This document shows, in pieces, positions 54,312 to 61,876 of a stretch of 64,000 bases of DNA (position 1 is its first letter; every line of letters starts with the position of its first letter). Source of the DNA: Sulfurovum sp. Its GTDB lineage: Bacteria > Campylobacterota > Campylobacteria > Campylobacterales > Sulfurovaceae. The notes below the pieces were generated by a model that was not told where the DNA came from, did not search any database, and worked only from the letters and a program-made list of their open reading frames with translations. Location of the stretch: contig JADGDL010000007.1 in NCBI GenBank assembly GCA_016744875.1, positions 1 to 64,000 of the forward strand, read 5' to 3'. The position numbers and the translations under genes were made by a program.

Positions 54312-54317
54312 TCTTTC

Positions 54318-54428
54318 CTTCTGCTTTACAGCATTTTCGGCCAAACGGGCTTTGTCCCGTTCAGTCACTTACTATATGTAAGCTCCTTCACTCCCCAAAA
54401 CCCATTGAACCAAAACTACTACAAATCA
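54318..54428 (+). repeat. Trailer repeat after rplS (copy 2)
   Basis: The counterpart of 19701-19814. AACGGG and CCCGTT pair around CTTTGT, then CTTAC and GTAAG pair around TATAT. In copy 1 the second stem is TGTAC/GTACA, so both sides of two pairs changed while pairing stayed. The remaining 118 nt to 54546 are AT-rich, with a possible promoter (GATAAAAT near 54531) and no gene. Confidence 0.6.
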
Positions 54429-54546
54429 AAAAAAATCTTTACTTTCTTAATTATTATGCGAAAACAAAATAACCTATTTTCTAACTAGCTATTTTTTTAT
54501 TTTCGATAAAATATCTATGATAAAATATATTTAGGGATATTCCATA

Positions 54547-55122
54547 ATGTTTACAGCTATCAAAAAGAAATTCATTTTAATTTTTCAACTTCTCTTTGTT
54601 CTTATATACATCATCTTTGAAGAGTTGATCTGGGAAGGTATTGCCAAGCCTGTTTATGAGTTTGTACATTCTTTAAAAATGCTTCAGAAAATAGAAGCTA
54701 AATTGCAAAATGTAACGCCTTCTGTTGTACTGATTATTTTTGTCATTTTACTTATTATTGTAGAAGCATCTGGTATTTATGCAGGGATATTATTTGTATC
54801 TGGGCAAGTTGCTTTAGGTTTGACTTTGTATATCTCTAAGATTCCCATAGCTGCATTTACTTTTTGGCTCTTTAGGGTCACAGAAGAGAAGTTGATGCAG
54901 TTTGGTTGGTTTAAATGGATCTATGATTGGATCATGAAAGCGATTGATTGGTTGAAGTCCTGTGAAATGTATATCAAGACGATGGAACGTTTAAAACAGA
55001 TCAAACAAAGTATAAAATCGTATGTAGTACGGTTTAAAGAAAAATACTTTTCTGGTGAAAGTCCTTTTATGGAAAAAATAAAAAGTCTTTATATGGCAGT
55101 GAAAGGTTCTCTGAAAAAGTAA
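54547..55122 (+). CDS. Membrane protein of unknown function
   Basis: A 191-residue protein. A hydrophobic segment at about 9-27, two more between about 58 and 108, then an amphipathic Trp/Lys-rich C-terminal half (W-F-K-W-I-Y-D-W-I-M-K-A-I-D-W-L) that may lie along the membrane. I recognise no family name. It starts a two-gene unit with the 307-residue protein 7 nt downstream, which has a similar basic, aromatic character. Confidence 0.6.
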   Translation: MFTAIKKKFILIFQLLFVLIYIIFEELIWEGIAKPVYEFVHSLKMLQKIEAKLQNVTPSVVLIIFVILLIIVEASGIYAGILFVSGQVALGLTLYISKIPIAAFTFWLFRVTEEKLMQFGWFKWIYDWIMKAIDWLKSCEMYIKTMERLKQIKQSIKSYVVRFKEKYFSGESPFMEKIKSLYMAVKGSLKK

Positions 55123-55129
55123 ATTTGCT

Positions 55130-56053
55130 ATGAAAAATAGAATCCTTACATGGGTCTTACCCTTAGTACTTCTTGGTGCCATTGTTGTGTTCAGCGTTGA
55201 AGAGAGTCGTACTTTTGTGCTTCGGCCTGTACATAGTCTGTTTTATTTCTTAAAAGAAAATCTTTTTACGCTTTTAACTGCTTTTTTCCTTGTTAAAGGA
55301 AAGTTTGTCTTAACACTTTTCCTTAAAAAAATCGCTCTTCTTTCTGCTACAGGTTTGGGGAAACGGTATGTTATAGAAAAAGTGCTCACACATAATTTCA
55401 AAATACATTTTTTAGATCATATCACTGATGACATTAAACGTTTGATCGCGTATGTGAAAAAGAATTTTAAAAATTTCCCTATCGTCAAACAGATCATAGC
55501 GGTCTTTGTATTTTTAAGTTCTTTGGGTTTTATAGGTAAATTTATGGGTGGAATGCTTGCGATGAAGGTTTTTATTGCAAAGTTTTGGAGTTTTCTACTA
55601 GCCATCTTTCTTAAAGTAGGTACGGCCATAATCTATTTCTTTACAGATTACTTGTGGGGGAGCTGGATCGCTCCTATTGTGGAGGTTGTGATCTTCACCT
55701 GGATATTATCATGGATGGAGAAGGTACCTTTTTTGGCAAAAAGTTTAACTAAGATCTCTACTGTTTTTAGTACGTTTTTTAGCTGGGTGGCGATTTTTCT
55801 GGAAAAGGTATTTCATCTTCCTGTAAAAAGATTCTTAAAGTGGTTGGTTAAAAAGATACAAAAAAGTATCTATCGGTTTATAGGGTATCAAAAAGTATCA
55901 CGATGGAAACGTTTAAAGCAAAATAGAATACTCACACCTAATGCACATACCAGGCTTCTCAATGAACGTAAAGGGAGAGTAGCGAAGAAAAAAGAGACAA
56001 GATATCTCTCTTCTCATGCACAGTTACTGGAAAAGAGAAAGGTTAAAAAGTAG
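55130..56053 (+). CDS. Basic membrane protein of unknown function
   Basis: A 307-residue protein with several membrane segments (about 7-24, 41-60, 118-145, 150-172, 178-198) separated by Lys/Phe-rich amphipathic stretches. The tail of about 60 residues is strongly basic and hydrophilic (W-K-R-L-K-Q-N-R and R-V-A-K-K-K-E-T-R) and could bind RNA or DNA on the cytoplasmic side. No catalytic motif is visible, so I do not assign a function. Confidence 0.6.
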   Translation: MKNRILTWVLPLVLLGAIVVFSVEESRTFVLRPVHSLFYFLKENLFTLLTAFFLVKGKFVLTLFLKKIALLSATGLGKRYVIEKVLTHNFKIHFLDHITDDIKRLIAYVKKNFKNFPIVKQIIAVFVFLSSLGFIGKFMGGMLAMKVFIAKFWSFLLAIFLKVGTAIIYFFTDYLWGSWIAPIVEVVIFTWILSWMEKVPFLAKSLTKISTVFSTFFSWVAIFLEKVFHLPVKRFLKWLVKKIQKSIYRFIGYQKVSRWKRLKQNRILTPNAHTRLLNERKGRVAKKKETRYLSSHAQLLEKRKVKK

Positions 56054-56069
56054 TATTGGATCTTGATAT

Positions 56070-56546
56070 CTATTTGTGACCACTGTCACCTGTTCTTGTA
56101 ACAAGTTCATTCATGTTCTCTCCTCCTATGTTGTAGGCCTCCCCAAAACCAAAGGTTGCCTCTCCGTAGATAGGTGTTAATATGTAGAGATTGAAATCTG
56201 CCATGCCCATAAGCATCGTAAGTGTTGCACCCTGTTTTGATACAAAGGCTTCCATGATTGACGTATAGGAATCGTCATTTTTGGAGATACATGTTACATC
56301 ACATTGTAGGGAGATACGTTTTCTTGCAAAGATCTGCTGGGTCTGACTTTCATCTTCTATAAAAAATGCAGAAGCTTTAGGTCTCTGTTGCATATTCTTG
56401 GCATGTGTCGCAATGTCTGAAATAAAAATATAGATAGAGCTACCATCATAATAAAAGGGAGCATAAGAAGAAAAGGGGTATCCATTTTCACTTGTTGTAC
56501 CCAAAACAGCACTTTTAAAAGGTTCAAGATAGGAAGACAATTGCAT
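56070..56546 (-). CDS. PNPOx-like flavin/haem-binding protein (HugZ/HutZ-related)
   Basis: A 158-residue split-barrel protein of the pyridoxamine-phosphate-oxidase superfamily: A-V-L-G-T-T-S-E-N-G-Y-P-F-S-S-Y at the start and A-T-F-G-F-G-E-A-Y near the end, closing with G-H-K. The short HugZ/HutZ group shares this end and degrades haem in H. pylori and Vibrio, but flavin-binding relatives are equally possible. Its ATG overlaps the smpB stop by one base (TAATG), so it is co-translated with smpB. Confidence 0.72.
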   Translation of the reverse strand: MQLSSYLEPFKSAVLGTTSENGYPFSSYAPFYYDGSSIYIFISDIATHAKNMQQRPKASAFFIEDESQTQQIFARKRISLQCDVTCISKNDDSYTSIMEAFVSKQGATLTMLMGMADFNLYILTPIYGEATFGFGEAYNIGGENMNELVTRTGDSGHK

Positions 56547-57007
56547 TAATAACTCCTATTTTTCATGGCTTGGTTTGCCTCACGGTCAAGTGTCTTTGCT
56601 TTCATATCTGCACGTTTATCATGAAGCTTTTTACCTTTGGCAATGGCGATACTGACCTTGGCCAAATTGCGTTCATTGAAGTAGATCATTAAAGGGACAA
56701 TGGTGAGCCCGTCTTTATGGACTTTTACATAAAGTTTTTCTAGTTGTTTTTTATGCAGGAGAAGTTTTCTGGGTGTTCTCGTATCAGGAGTAAAATGTTT
56801 ACTGGCTGTCTCAAGATGTGCAATATGTGCATTCATAAGATGCAGTTCACCTTGTATGAATCGACAAAAAGCGTCAGCAAGATTGGCACGTTTGGCACGG
56901 AGTGCTTTGACCTCTGCACCGGCGAGTACGATGCCTGCTTCAAACTTTTCAAGTATCTCATAGTCATGTCTGGCTTTTTTATTTTGAGCAATGATATTGA
57001 TAGCCAT
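56546..57007 (-). CDS. smpB: SsrA-binding protein SmpB
   Basis: A 153-residue tmRNA partner for rescue of stalled ribosomes. Motifs: I-A-Q-N-K-K-A-R-H-D-Y, G-I-V-L-A-G-A-E-V-K-A-L-R, the N-A-H-I segment and P-R-K-L-L-L-H-K-K-Q-L; the tail is basic, ending K-N-R-S-Y. The ssrA gene itself is not seen in the window. Confidence 0.95.
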   Translation of the reverse strand: MAINIIAQNKKARHDYEILEKFEAGIVLAGAEVKALRAKRANLADAFCRFIQGELHLMNAHIAHLETASKHFTPDTRTPRKLLLHKKQLEKLYVKVHKDGLTIVPLMIYFNERNLAKVSIAIAKGKKLHDKRADMKAKTLDREANQAMKNRSY

Positions 57008-57118
57008 GTATTGAGATCCTTTTTTGTTGGCATTATATCATAAGATAAGACTTTGTTAAAGTTGTATTATTGTAAGATATAATATTAGAAAAAGTTATTA
57101 TATTTAAGGAGAGATGAG

Positions 57119-58330
57119 ATGAGATTTATTGTGCTTGGGATGGTATTGACATTATCTTTGTTCGCGACAGAAGAGATAAATAAAAAATTTGAATCAAATA
57201 AAAACTGTGAAGCCTGTCATATGGATATTTCAAGTAAATGGGAAACTTCAAGGCATTCAAATTCTCATTTTACTAAAAATGATCTGTTTAAAAAATCACT
57301 TTTGTATATGGTACAGGAAGAACCTAGGTTTCAACTCAACGAACTGAAGGTCACTTGTGCAAAATGTCATAACCCTAGACTTACACAAAAGTCTGTTACT
57401 CAAAAAGACAAATACCTATTGTTGATGGACCTTGAACATGTAAACAAAGAATATGATCAAAAGCTCAATACAAAAAATATGAAAAATGGTATTAACTGTG
57501 TCGTTTGTCACAACATCGATGAGATTCATACAGATAAGTCTAAAGGTTCTCAAGGTATGCATGACATTAAGTTTGGACCTCAAGGTACGATGTTCGGTCC
57601 TTTTGAAGATGCGAACTCTCCATACCATAAGACTAAAAAGCGTGACCACTTTGTGAATGATGATCCTAAACTTTGTTTTGCCTGTCATTACAGTACAGAG
57701 AACCATAATAATGTTGAAGTCTATGCCACGGGTAAAGAGTATGACATGTATGCACAAGACACAGAACAGAGTGTTGAAGGCTGTAAAGAGTGTCACATGA
57801 GTCCAAAAAGAAAAGGTGTTGCTTCAAATTACGCTAAATCGGGTGAAAAGCCTAAAGAACGTATGGTTAGAGAACACCGTTTCTCAAGTGTGGATAACAG
57901 TAATATCTTGCATGATCATATAGATGTAAAAAGCTCATCCGTGAATGGTAAGTTTATTTTGAAAGTGACAAACAATACACCACATAATATACCAACTGGC
58001 TATGGTTTACGTGAGATCATTTTAAAAGTAAGTTATTTTGATAAGAAAGATAAAAATCTAGGTAATGAGAGGGTAGTACTTGGTGTTAAATGGAGAGATA
58101 AAAACGGAAAATATACCATTCCTCATATGGCCACAATGAAAGTTGAAGATACGAGACTAGAAGGTAAAAGCAGTAAAGAATACAGTTTTAACATTCCTAA
58201 GGGTGCGAATTATGCCAAATATACATTCTCTTACAGACTTATTGATGAACATATGGCAAAAAAGATCGGTGTTACCGATGAGTTCTTCTTAAAAGAGTAT
58301 ACGTTCTCTGAACAAAGAGTACACCTGTAA
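57119..58330 (+). CDS. Periplasmic pentaheme c-type cytochrome (c554-like)
   Basis: A 403-residue exported protein (signal peptide about 1-17). Five C-x-x-C-H haem sites are present: C-E-A-C-H (30-34), C-A-K-C-H, C-V-V-C-H, C-F-A-C-H and C-K-E-C-H, all in the N-terminal 240 residues. A C-terminal beta domain (about 255-403, N-N-T-P-H-N-I-P-T-G-Y) follows. This matches the cytochrome c554-superfamily multihaem proteins often found in nitrogen or sulfur respiration; the partner enzyme is not here. AAGGAG precedes the start. Confidence 0.85.
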   Translation: MRFIVLGMVLTLSLFATEEINKKFESNKNCEACHMDISSKWETSRHSNSHFTKNDLFKKSLLYMVQEEPRFQLNELKVTCAKCHNPRLTQKSVTQKDKYLLLMDLEHVNKEYDQKLNTKNMKNGINCVVCHNIDEIHTDKSKGSQGMHDIKFGPQGTMFGPFEDANSPYHKTKKRDHFVNDDPKLCFACHYSTENHNNVEVYATGKEYDMYAQDTEQSVEGCKECHMSPKRKGVASNYAKSGEKPKERMVREHRFSSVDNSNILHDHIDVKSSSVNGKFILKVTNNTPHNIPTGYGLREIILKVSYFDKKDKNLGNERVVLGVKWRDKNGKYTIPHMATMKVEDTRLEGKSSKEYSFNIPKGANYAKYTFSYRLIDEHMAKKIGVTDEFFLKEYTFSEQRVHL

Positions 58331-58337
58331 GTCTTTA

Positions 58338-59090
58338 TTGTTGGAAGAGAAGCATACAGATGACCTTGAGATACTTTATAAAGATGACTATCTGGTAGCC
58401 ATCAATAAACCCTCAGGTCTTTTAGTACACAAATCCCCCATAGATAAACGTGAGACAAGGTTTGCTCTACAGGAAGTACGTAATCAAATAGGACAATATG
58501 TATACCCTATACATCGTTTAGATAAACCTACTTCGGGTGTACTTCTTTTTGCACTTAGTAAAGAGGTAGCACAAGTAATGTCTAATGCTTTTCGGGCTAA
58601 TGAAGTGAAAAAAGAGTACTTGGCCATTGTACGTGGATACACAGAAGTGGGAGCCACGATAGACTATCCTCTTAAGCAGATGTTAGATACAAAAGAAGAG
58701 AAGAGGTTAGGCATTACCAAAGAAGAGCAGGATGCACAAACATCCTATGAAAGACTTGGAACCATTGAACTGCCTTTCCCTGTCAGCAGGTACCCTGTCG
58801 CACGCTATTCTCTTGTTAGATTAAAACCACTAACTGGCAGAAAACATCAACTTAGACGACATATGAAACATATCTTTCATCCTATTATAGGAGATACAAA
58901 ACATGGAAGAGGTGAACACAATAAACTCTTTAGAGAGAAGTTTGATATGCATAGACTTCTCCTGCATGCACATATGATATATTTTGTACATCCCGTAAGT
59001 AAAGAAACTATTGAGATTCAGGCACCTTTTGATAATGTATTTATAAAACTTTTTAAAAATTTTTCTTGGGATGGTATAATAACACCATGA
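58338..59090 (+). CDS. truC: tRNA pseudouridine(65) synthase, TruC-like
   Basis: A 250-residue RluA-family enzyme without an S4 domain. Catalytic Asp is in [13 protein letters not shown]. The sequence [11 protein letters not shown] and M-H-R-L-L-L-H-A is diagnostic of TruC, which modifies U65 of tRNA-Ile/Asp. No ATG precedes the conserved region in frame, so a TTG (58338 or 58341) must start it. It lies 7 nt after the cytochrome gene; its stop overlaps the VF530 start by 4 nt. Confidence 0.85.
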   Translation: MLEEKHTDDLEILYKDDYLVAINKPSGLLVHKSPIDKRETRFALQEVRNQIGQYVYPIHRLDKPTSGVLLFALSKEVAQVMSNAFRANEVKKEYLAIVRGYTEVGATIDYPLKQMLDTKEEKRLGITKEEQDAQTSYERLGTIELPFPVSRYPVARYSLVRLKPLTGRKHQLRRHMKHIFHPIIGDTKHGRGEHNKLFREKFDMHRLLLHAHMIYFVHPVSKETIEIQAPFDNVFIKLFKNFSWDGIITP

Positions 59091-59329
59091 ATGAAAATAA
59101 TGAACATAATAATAATCCAATGCACGGTGTAAAACTTCAACAGATACTCGAAGAGTTAGAGGAGAGATATGGTTGGGAACTTTTGGGACAACTTATAAAT
59201 ATTAACTGTTTTCAGTATGATCCCAGTATCAAATCATGTTTAAAGTTTTTACGTAAAACACCTTGGGCAAGAACCAAGGTGGAAACGTTGTATCTTCAAA
59301 TGTTGAGCAAAAGAGATGAAGAATCTTAA
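59087..59329 (+). CDS. VF530-family (DUF2132) small protein
   Basis: An 80-residue protein with the VF530 pattern: [36 protein letters not shown] and T-P-W-A-R-T-K-V-E. Members are thought to bind DNA through an all-helical fold. ATG at 59087 in an ATGA overlap with truC is clearly the start. Its last 4 nt overlap the opposing DUF2853 gene. Confidence 0.85.
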   Translation: MNENNEHNNNPMHGVKLQQILEELEERYGWELLGQLININCFQYDPSIKSCLKFLRKTPWARTKVETLYLQMLSKRDEES

Positions 59330-60147
59330 GAGAGTACAGACTCTTTTTTAAATTTCTTTGCCAACGCGTAGTAGAATGTTGCACGGTACTTCGTACGTGT
59401 TGACTTCAGTTCCTGACATACATCTGCTATCGCAGTATCCAGTACACTCTGACTTGCATCAATCCCCAGTTTTTTCATTAAGAAGTTTTTTCGTACAGTA
59501 TCAAGCTCCTTAGGATCAGAACACGAGACCAGTTCAGCATCTTTTTTGTAGATAGAAGGTCCAAGATTTTTAACGATGATCGTTACAAAATCTTCATCTA
59601 CTTCACCGTAATGCTTTTTGATATCTTTAATGTATAAGGCTATTTTTTCTGCTCTTTTTGTACCTTTGGGTGCTGCTGGTTTTTTTGCAGTTGTTTTTGT
59701 CTCTTCTTCTTTTTTAGGCGTAGCAGGTTTTTTGGCAACTGACTTAGTAGTGGTTGTTTTTTTTGTTTTGGATGTCTTAGTACTTGTCGAGGTTTTTTTC
59801 TTTACGCCACTCTTTTTTTCGGTCTCTGCGGTTTTTTTAGTGGCAGGTTTTTTAGCAACAGTTTTTTTGGGAGCAGGCTTTTTCTTTGCTGTCTTTTTAG
59901 TTGGTGTTGCTTTCACAGGAGTGGGAGTGGGTGCACCTCTGGAAAACTCACTGACCTCTTCTGATGTTGTATCATCATGGAAGAGGTGTGTGACCGTCTC
60001 TTTGATCTCCATGAGGGTAAGCTCCTCTGCACTCTCTTTAGGTATCTCTTTTTTTATTATTTTGCTGTAGAGTACATCATCATCAGAGGGCTTCCCGATA
60101 CTCAATACTTTAGAGAATAACTCTTTTACACTTTCGATGATTGCCAT
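59326..60147 (-). CDS. DUF2853 protein with histone-H1-like Lys/Ala/Pro tail
   Basis: A 273-residue protein. Residues 1 to about 65 are acidic/helical. Residues about 70-165 are a low-complexity basic region of K-K-P-A, K-K-T-A and T-K-T-S-K-T-K-K units like histone H1 or AlgP tails. Residues about 168-268 match DUF2853 ([31 protein letters not shown]). Nucleic-acid binding by the basic region is likely; nucleoid compaction is inference. An open frame on the opposite strand here is a composition artefact. Confidence 0.75.
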   Translation of the reverse strand: MAIIESVKELFSKVLSIGKPSDDDVLYSKIIKKEIPKESAEELTLMEIKETVTHLFHDDTTSEEVSEFSRGAPTPTPVKATPTKKTAKKKPAPKKTVAKKPATKKTAETEKKSGVKKKTSTSTKTSKTKKTTTTKSVAKKPATPKKEEETKTTAKKPAAPKGTKRAEKIALYIKDIKKHYGEVDEDFVTIIVKNLGPSIYKKDAELVSCSDPKELDTVRKNFLMKKLGIDASQSVLDTAIADVCQELKSTRTKYRATFYYALAKKFKKESVLS

Positions 60148-60195
60148 GACTTTTCCTTTTAAGTGATTTGATTCACTTATATTATAGCAAAAGTT

Positions 60196-61158
60196 TTAAT
60201 ACTCTTTCAATGCATCATTTATTTGCACATATGCCATAATTGGAGTAGTTTCAAAATAAGGTATGTTATATTTTTTTGCAAATGCTTTTGTCATCTTTTG
60301 GACTTTGAGGAGATGAAAACGGGGTGCTTTTGGAAAAAGGTGATGTTCAATTTGTGTATTGAGTCCACCGTAAAACCAGTGTACTAAAAATCCGCCTTTT
60401 AATGAACGACTCCCTCTCATTTGAAGTTCCATCCATGAGAAATCTTTTGCTTCTTTCTCTGTAAAAGTCTCACATCCCAAATGGTTGGTGATAAATCCAA
60501 AAGCAAGCCATGGAGAGAGAACAAAATTAAGTGTCAGTGCTACGATAAGTGTATCAAGTGCACCTATCTGATAGAGTAGGGTTCCCCAGATAAGTGGCCA
60601 ATGAAGTAGCATCAGAGCAAATTCACCCCAGAGTTTTCGTGTAATCACAAATTTGTATGATTGTGCGATAAAAGCAGGAAACATAAAAAACATGGCTCCC
60701 CAAAATATGAGGTGTTTATACTTTTTGATAAAAGGACTGTTTCCTTTATTGGGAGTAAAGGCACCATCAAGTGCACGAATATCTTCATCTTTTTCTACGA
60801 TGTTGCAGTAAGTGTGGTGGTTCACATTGTGTTTATAGTCCCACCATGATGAGGAGTTCGAGAGTATTAATGCTGAAAACGGATAACTAAGTTTTTTGGA
60901 GAACGCTTTATTCTTAAAATATTGTGTATGTAAAATGTCATGTGATACAAATACAGAACGGGTAAAAAGCAGGGTTAAAAAAAGCCCTAAAAATACAGGA
61001 TTCCATAAAGGTGCAGTAGCAAGGGTCGCTACAATACAAATAAGTATGGCGATCATTTCGATACTTCCGCGAACGGGTACTCGATCTAATAAGCCTGCTT
61101 GTCGTACCTGCGCTTTGAGTTCATCAAATATATCAGGGTATTGTGTTTGTGTGGACAT
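60196..61158 (-). CDS. Membrane fatty acid desaturase
   Basis: A 320-residue di-iron membrane enzyme with three His boxes: H-D-I-L-H (about 74-78), H-N-V-N-H-H (about 109-114) and Q-I-E-H-H (about 271-275). About four to six membrane spans. The Q-x-x-H-H third box is typical of front-end acyl-lipid desaturases, but there is no fused cytochrome b5. It requires O2, which fits a microaerobic organism, and probably adjusts membrane fluidity. The redox partner is unknown. Confidence 0.85.
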   Translation of the reverse strand: MSTQTQYPDIFDELKAQVRQAGLLDRVPVRGSIEMIAILICIVATLATAPLWNPVFLGLFLTLLFTRSVFVSHDILHTQYFKNKAFSKKLSYPFSALILSNSSSWWDYKHNVNHHTYCNIVEKDEDIRALDGAFTPNKGNSPFIKKYKHLIFWGAMFFMFPAFIAQSYKFVITRKLWGEFALMLLHWPLIWGTLLYQIGALDTLIVALTLNFVLSPWLAFGFITNHLGCETFTEKEAKDFSWMELQMRGSRSLKGGFLVHWFYGGLNTQIEHHLFPKAPRFHLLKVQKMTKAFAKKYNIPYFETTPIMAYVQINDALKEY

Positions 61159-61303
61159 GGGATCTCTCTAGATAAAATTTTTAATATTATAACTAGTATA
61201 GATTAAGTGAACCTCAATTTATCTATATCTTATAATGAATTGACTGAACTTATGATAGACTATTAGTATAAAAGTTCTAAAGTATAAGTAAAGAGGATAA
61301 TAG

Positions 61304-61876
61304 ATGAAATTAGTATGGTTATTGCTATGTTCTTTTACTTTATTACTGTCAGAAGGTATGAATCAAAAACTGATCGTATATACAGATAAAAATAGAAAAA
61401 ATGCTCAAGAGAGTTTATTAAAATTACAAGTTCATTTTATCGAAAACCAAAATATAAGAGCTTTACATGAGGAAAATGATCTGAAAGTAGAACTAGAGAC
61501 ACTTGGTGTATATACAATGGTTGTTGTGAAACCAATTGTGACCCTGTCAGTAAAAAATAGACTGCTCATGGAACTAACTCCTGTTTATCCTAATGTCTTT
61601 GCACTTGAAGATAAAACTCAGCATAAAGCAGATAATACTACTGAAGCGTTCAACCCTGTAAAAAATAATGATGTAAAAACAAACAGTGCAAAAACATATA
61701 TTGAAAGAGTAGGGTTACAATGGGTCGCACTTTTGGTTTTGGCAACAGTAGGATTATTACTTTCTATTTTAAGCAGAAAGCGATTACTGGTTTTAGATAA
61801 AAACCAAAAAGCGTTAGATATAGATCAGAAAGAAATTGAAAATAATATTAAAAATTTAGGAACGAATAATGCATAA
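61304..61876 (+). CDS. Membrane protein with periplasmic SPOR-like domain, paired with the kinase
   Basis: A 190-residue protein: signal peptide (1-17), a periplasmic domain (about 22-105), an acidic linker, a membrane segment (about 142-160) and a short cytoplasmic coiled coil. The periplasmic domain aligns with that of the next gene: I-V-Y-T-D against I-V-L-T-K, I-R-A-L-H-E-E against L-R-A-L-M-Q-D, M-V-V-V-K-P against Y-I-L-K-V-G-P. It has no kinase domain. It overlaps the kinase gene by 8 nt. Probably a co-sensor or modulator. Confidence 0.6.
   Translation: MKLVWLLLCSFTLLLSEGMNQKLIVYTDKNRKNAQESLLKLQVHFIENQNIRALHEENDLKVELETLGVYTMVVVKPIVTLSVKNRLLMELTPVYPNVFALEDKTQHKADNTTEAFNPVKNNDVKTNSAKTYIERVGLQWVALLVLATVGLLLSILSRKRLLVLDKNQKALDIDQKEIENNIKNLGTNNA

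Noticed and set aside
59618..60070. A 150-codon open frame on the plus strand, rich in Val, Phe and Leu
   Set aside because: It is antisense to the Lys/Ala/Pro-rich region of the DUF2853 gene; the composition is the mirror image of AAA/GCA/CCA codons and there is no ribosome site.
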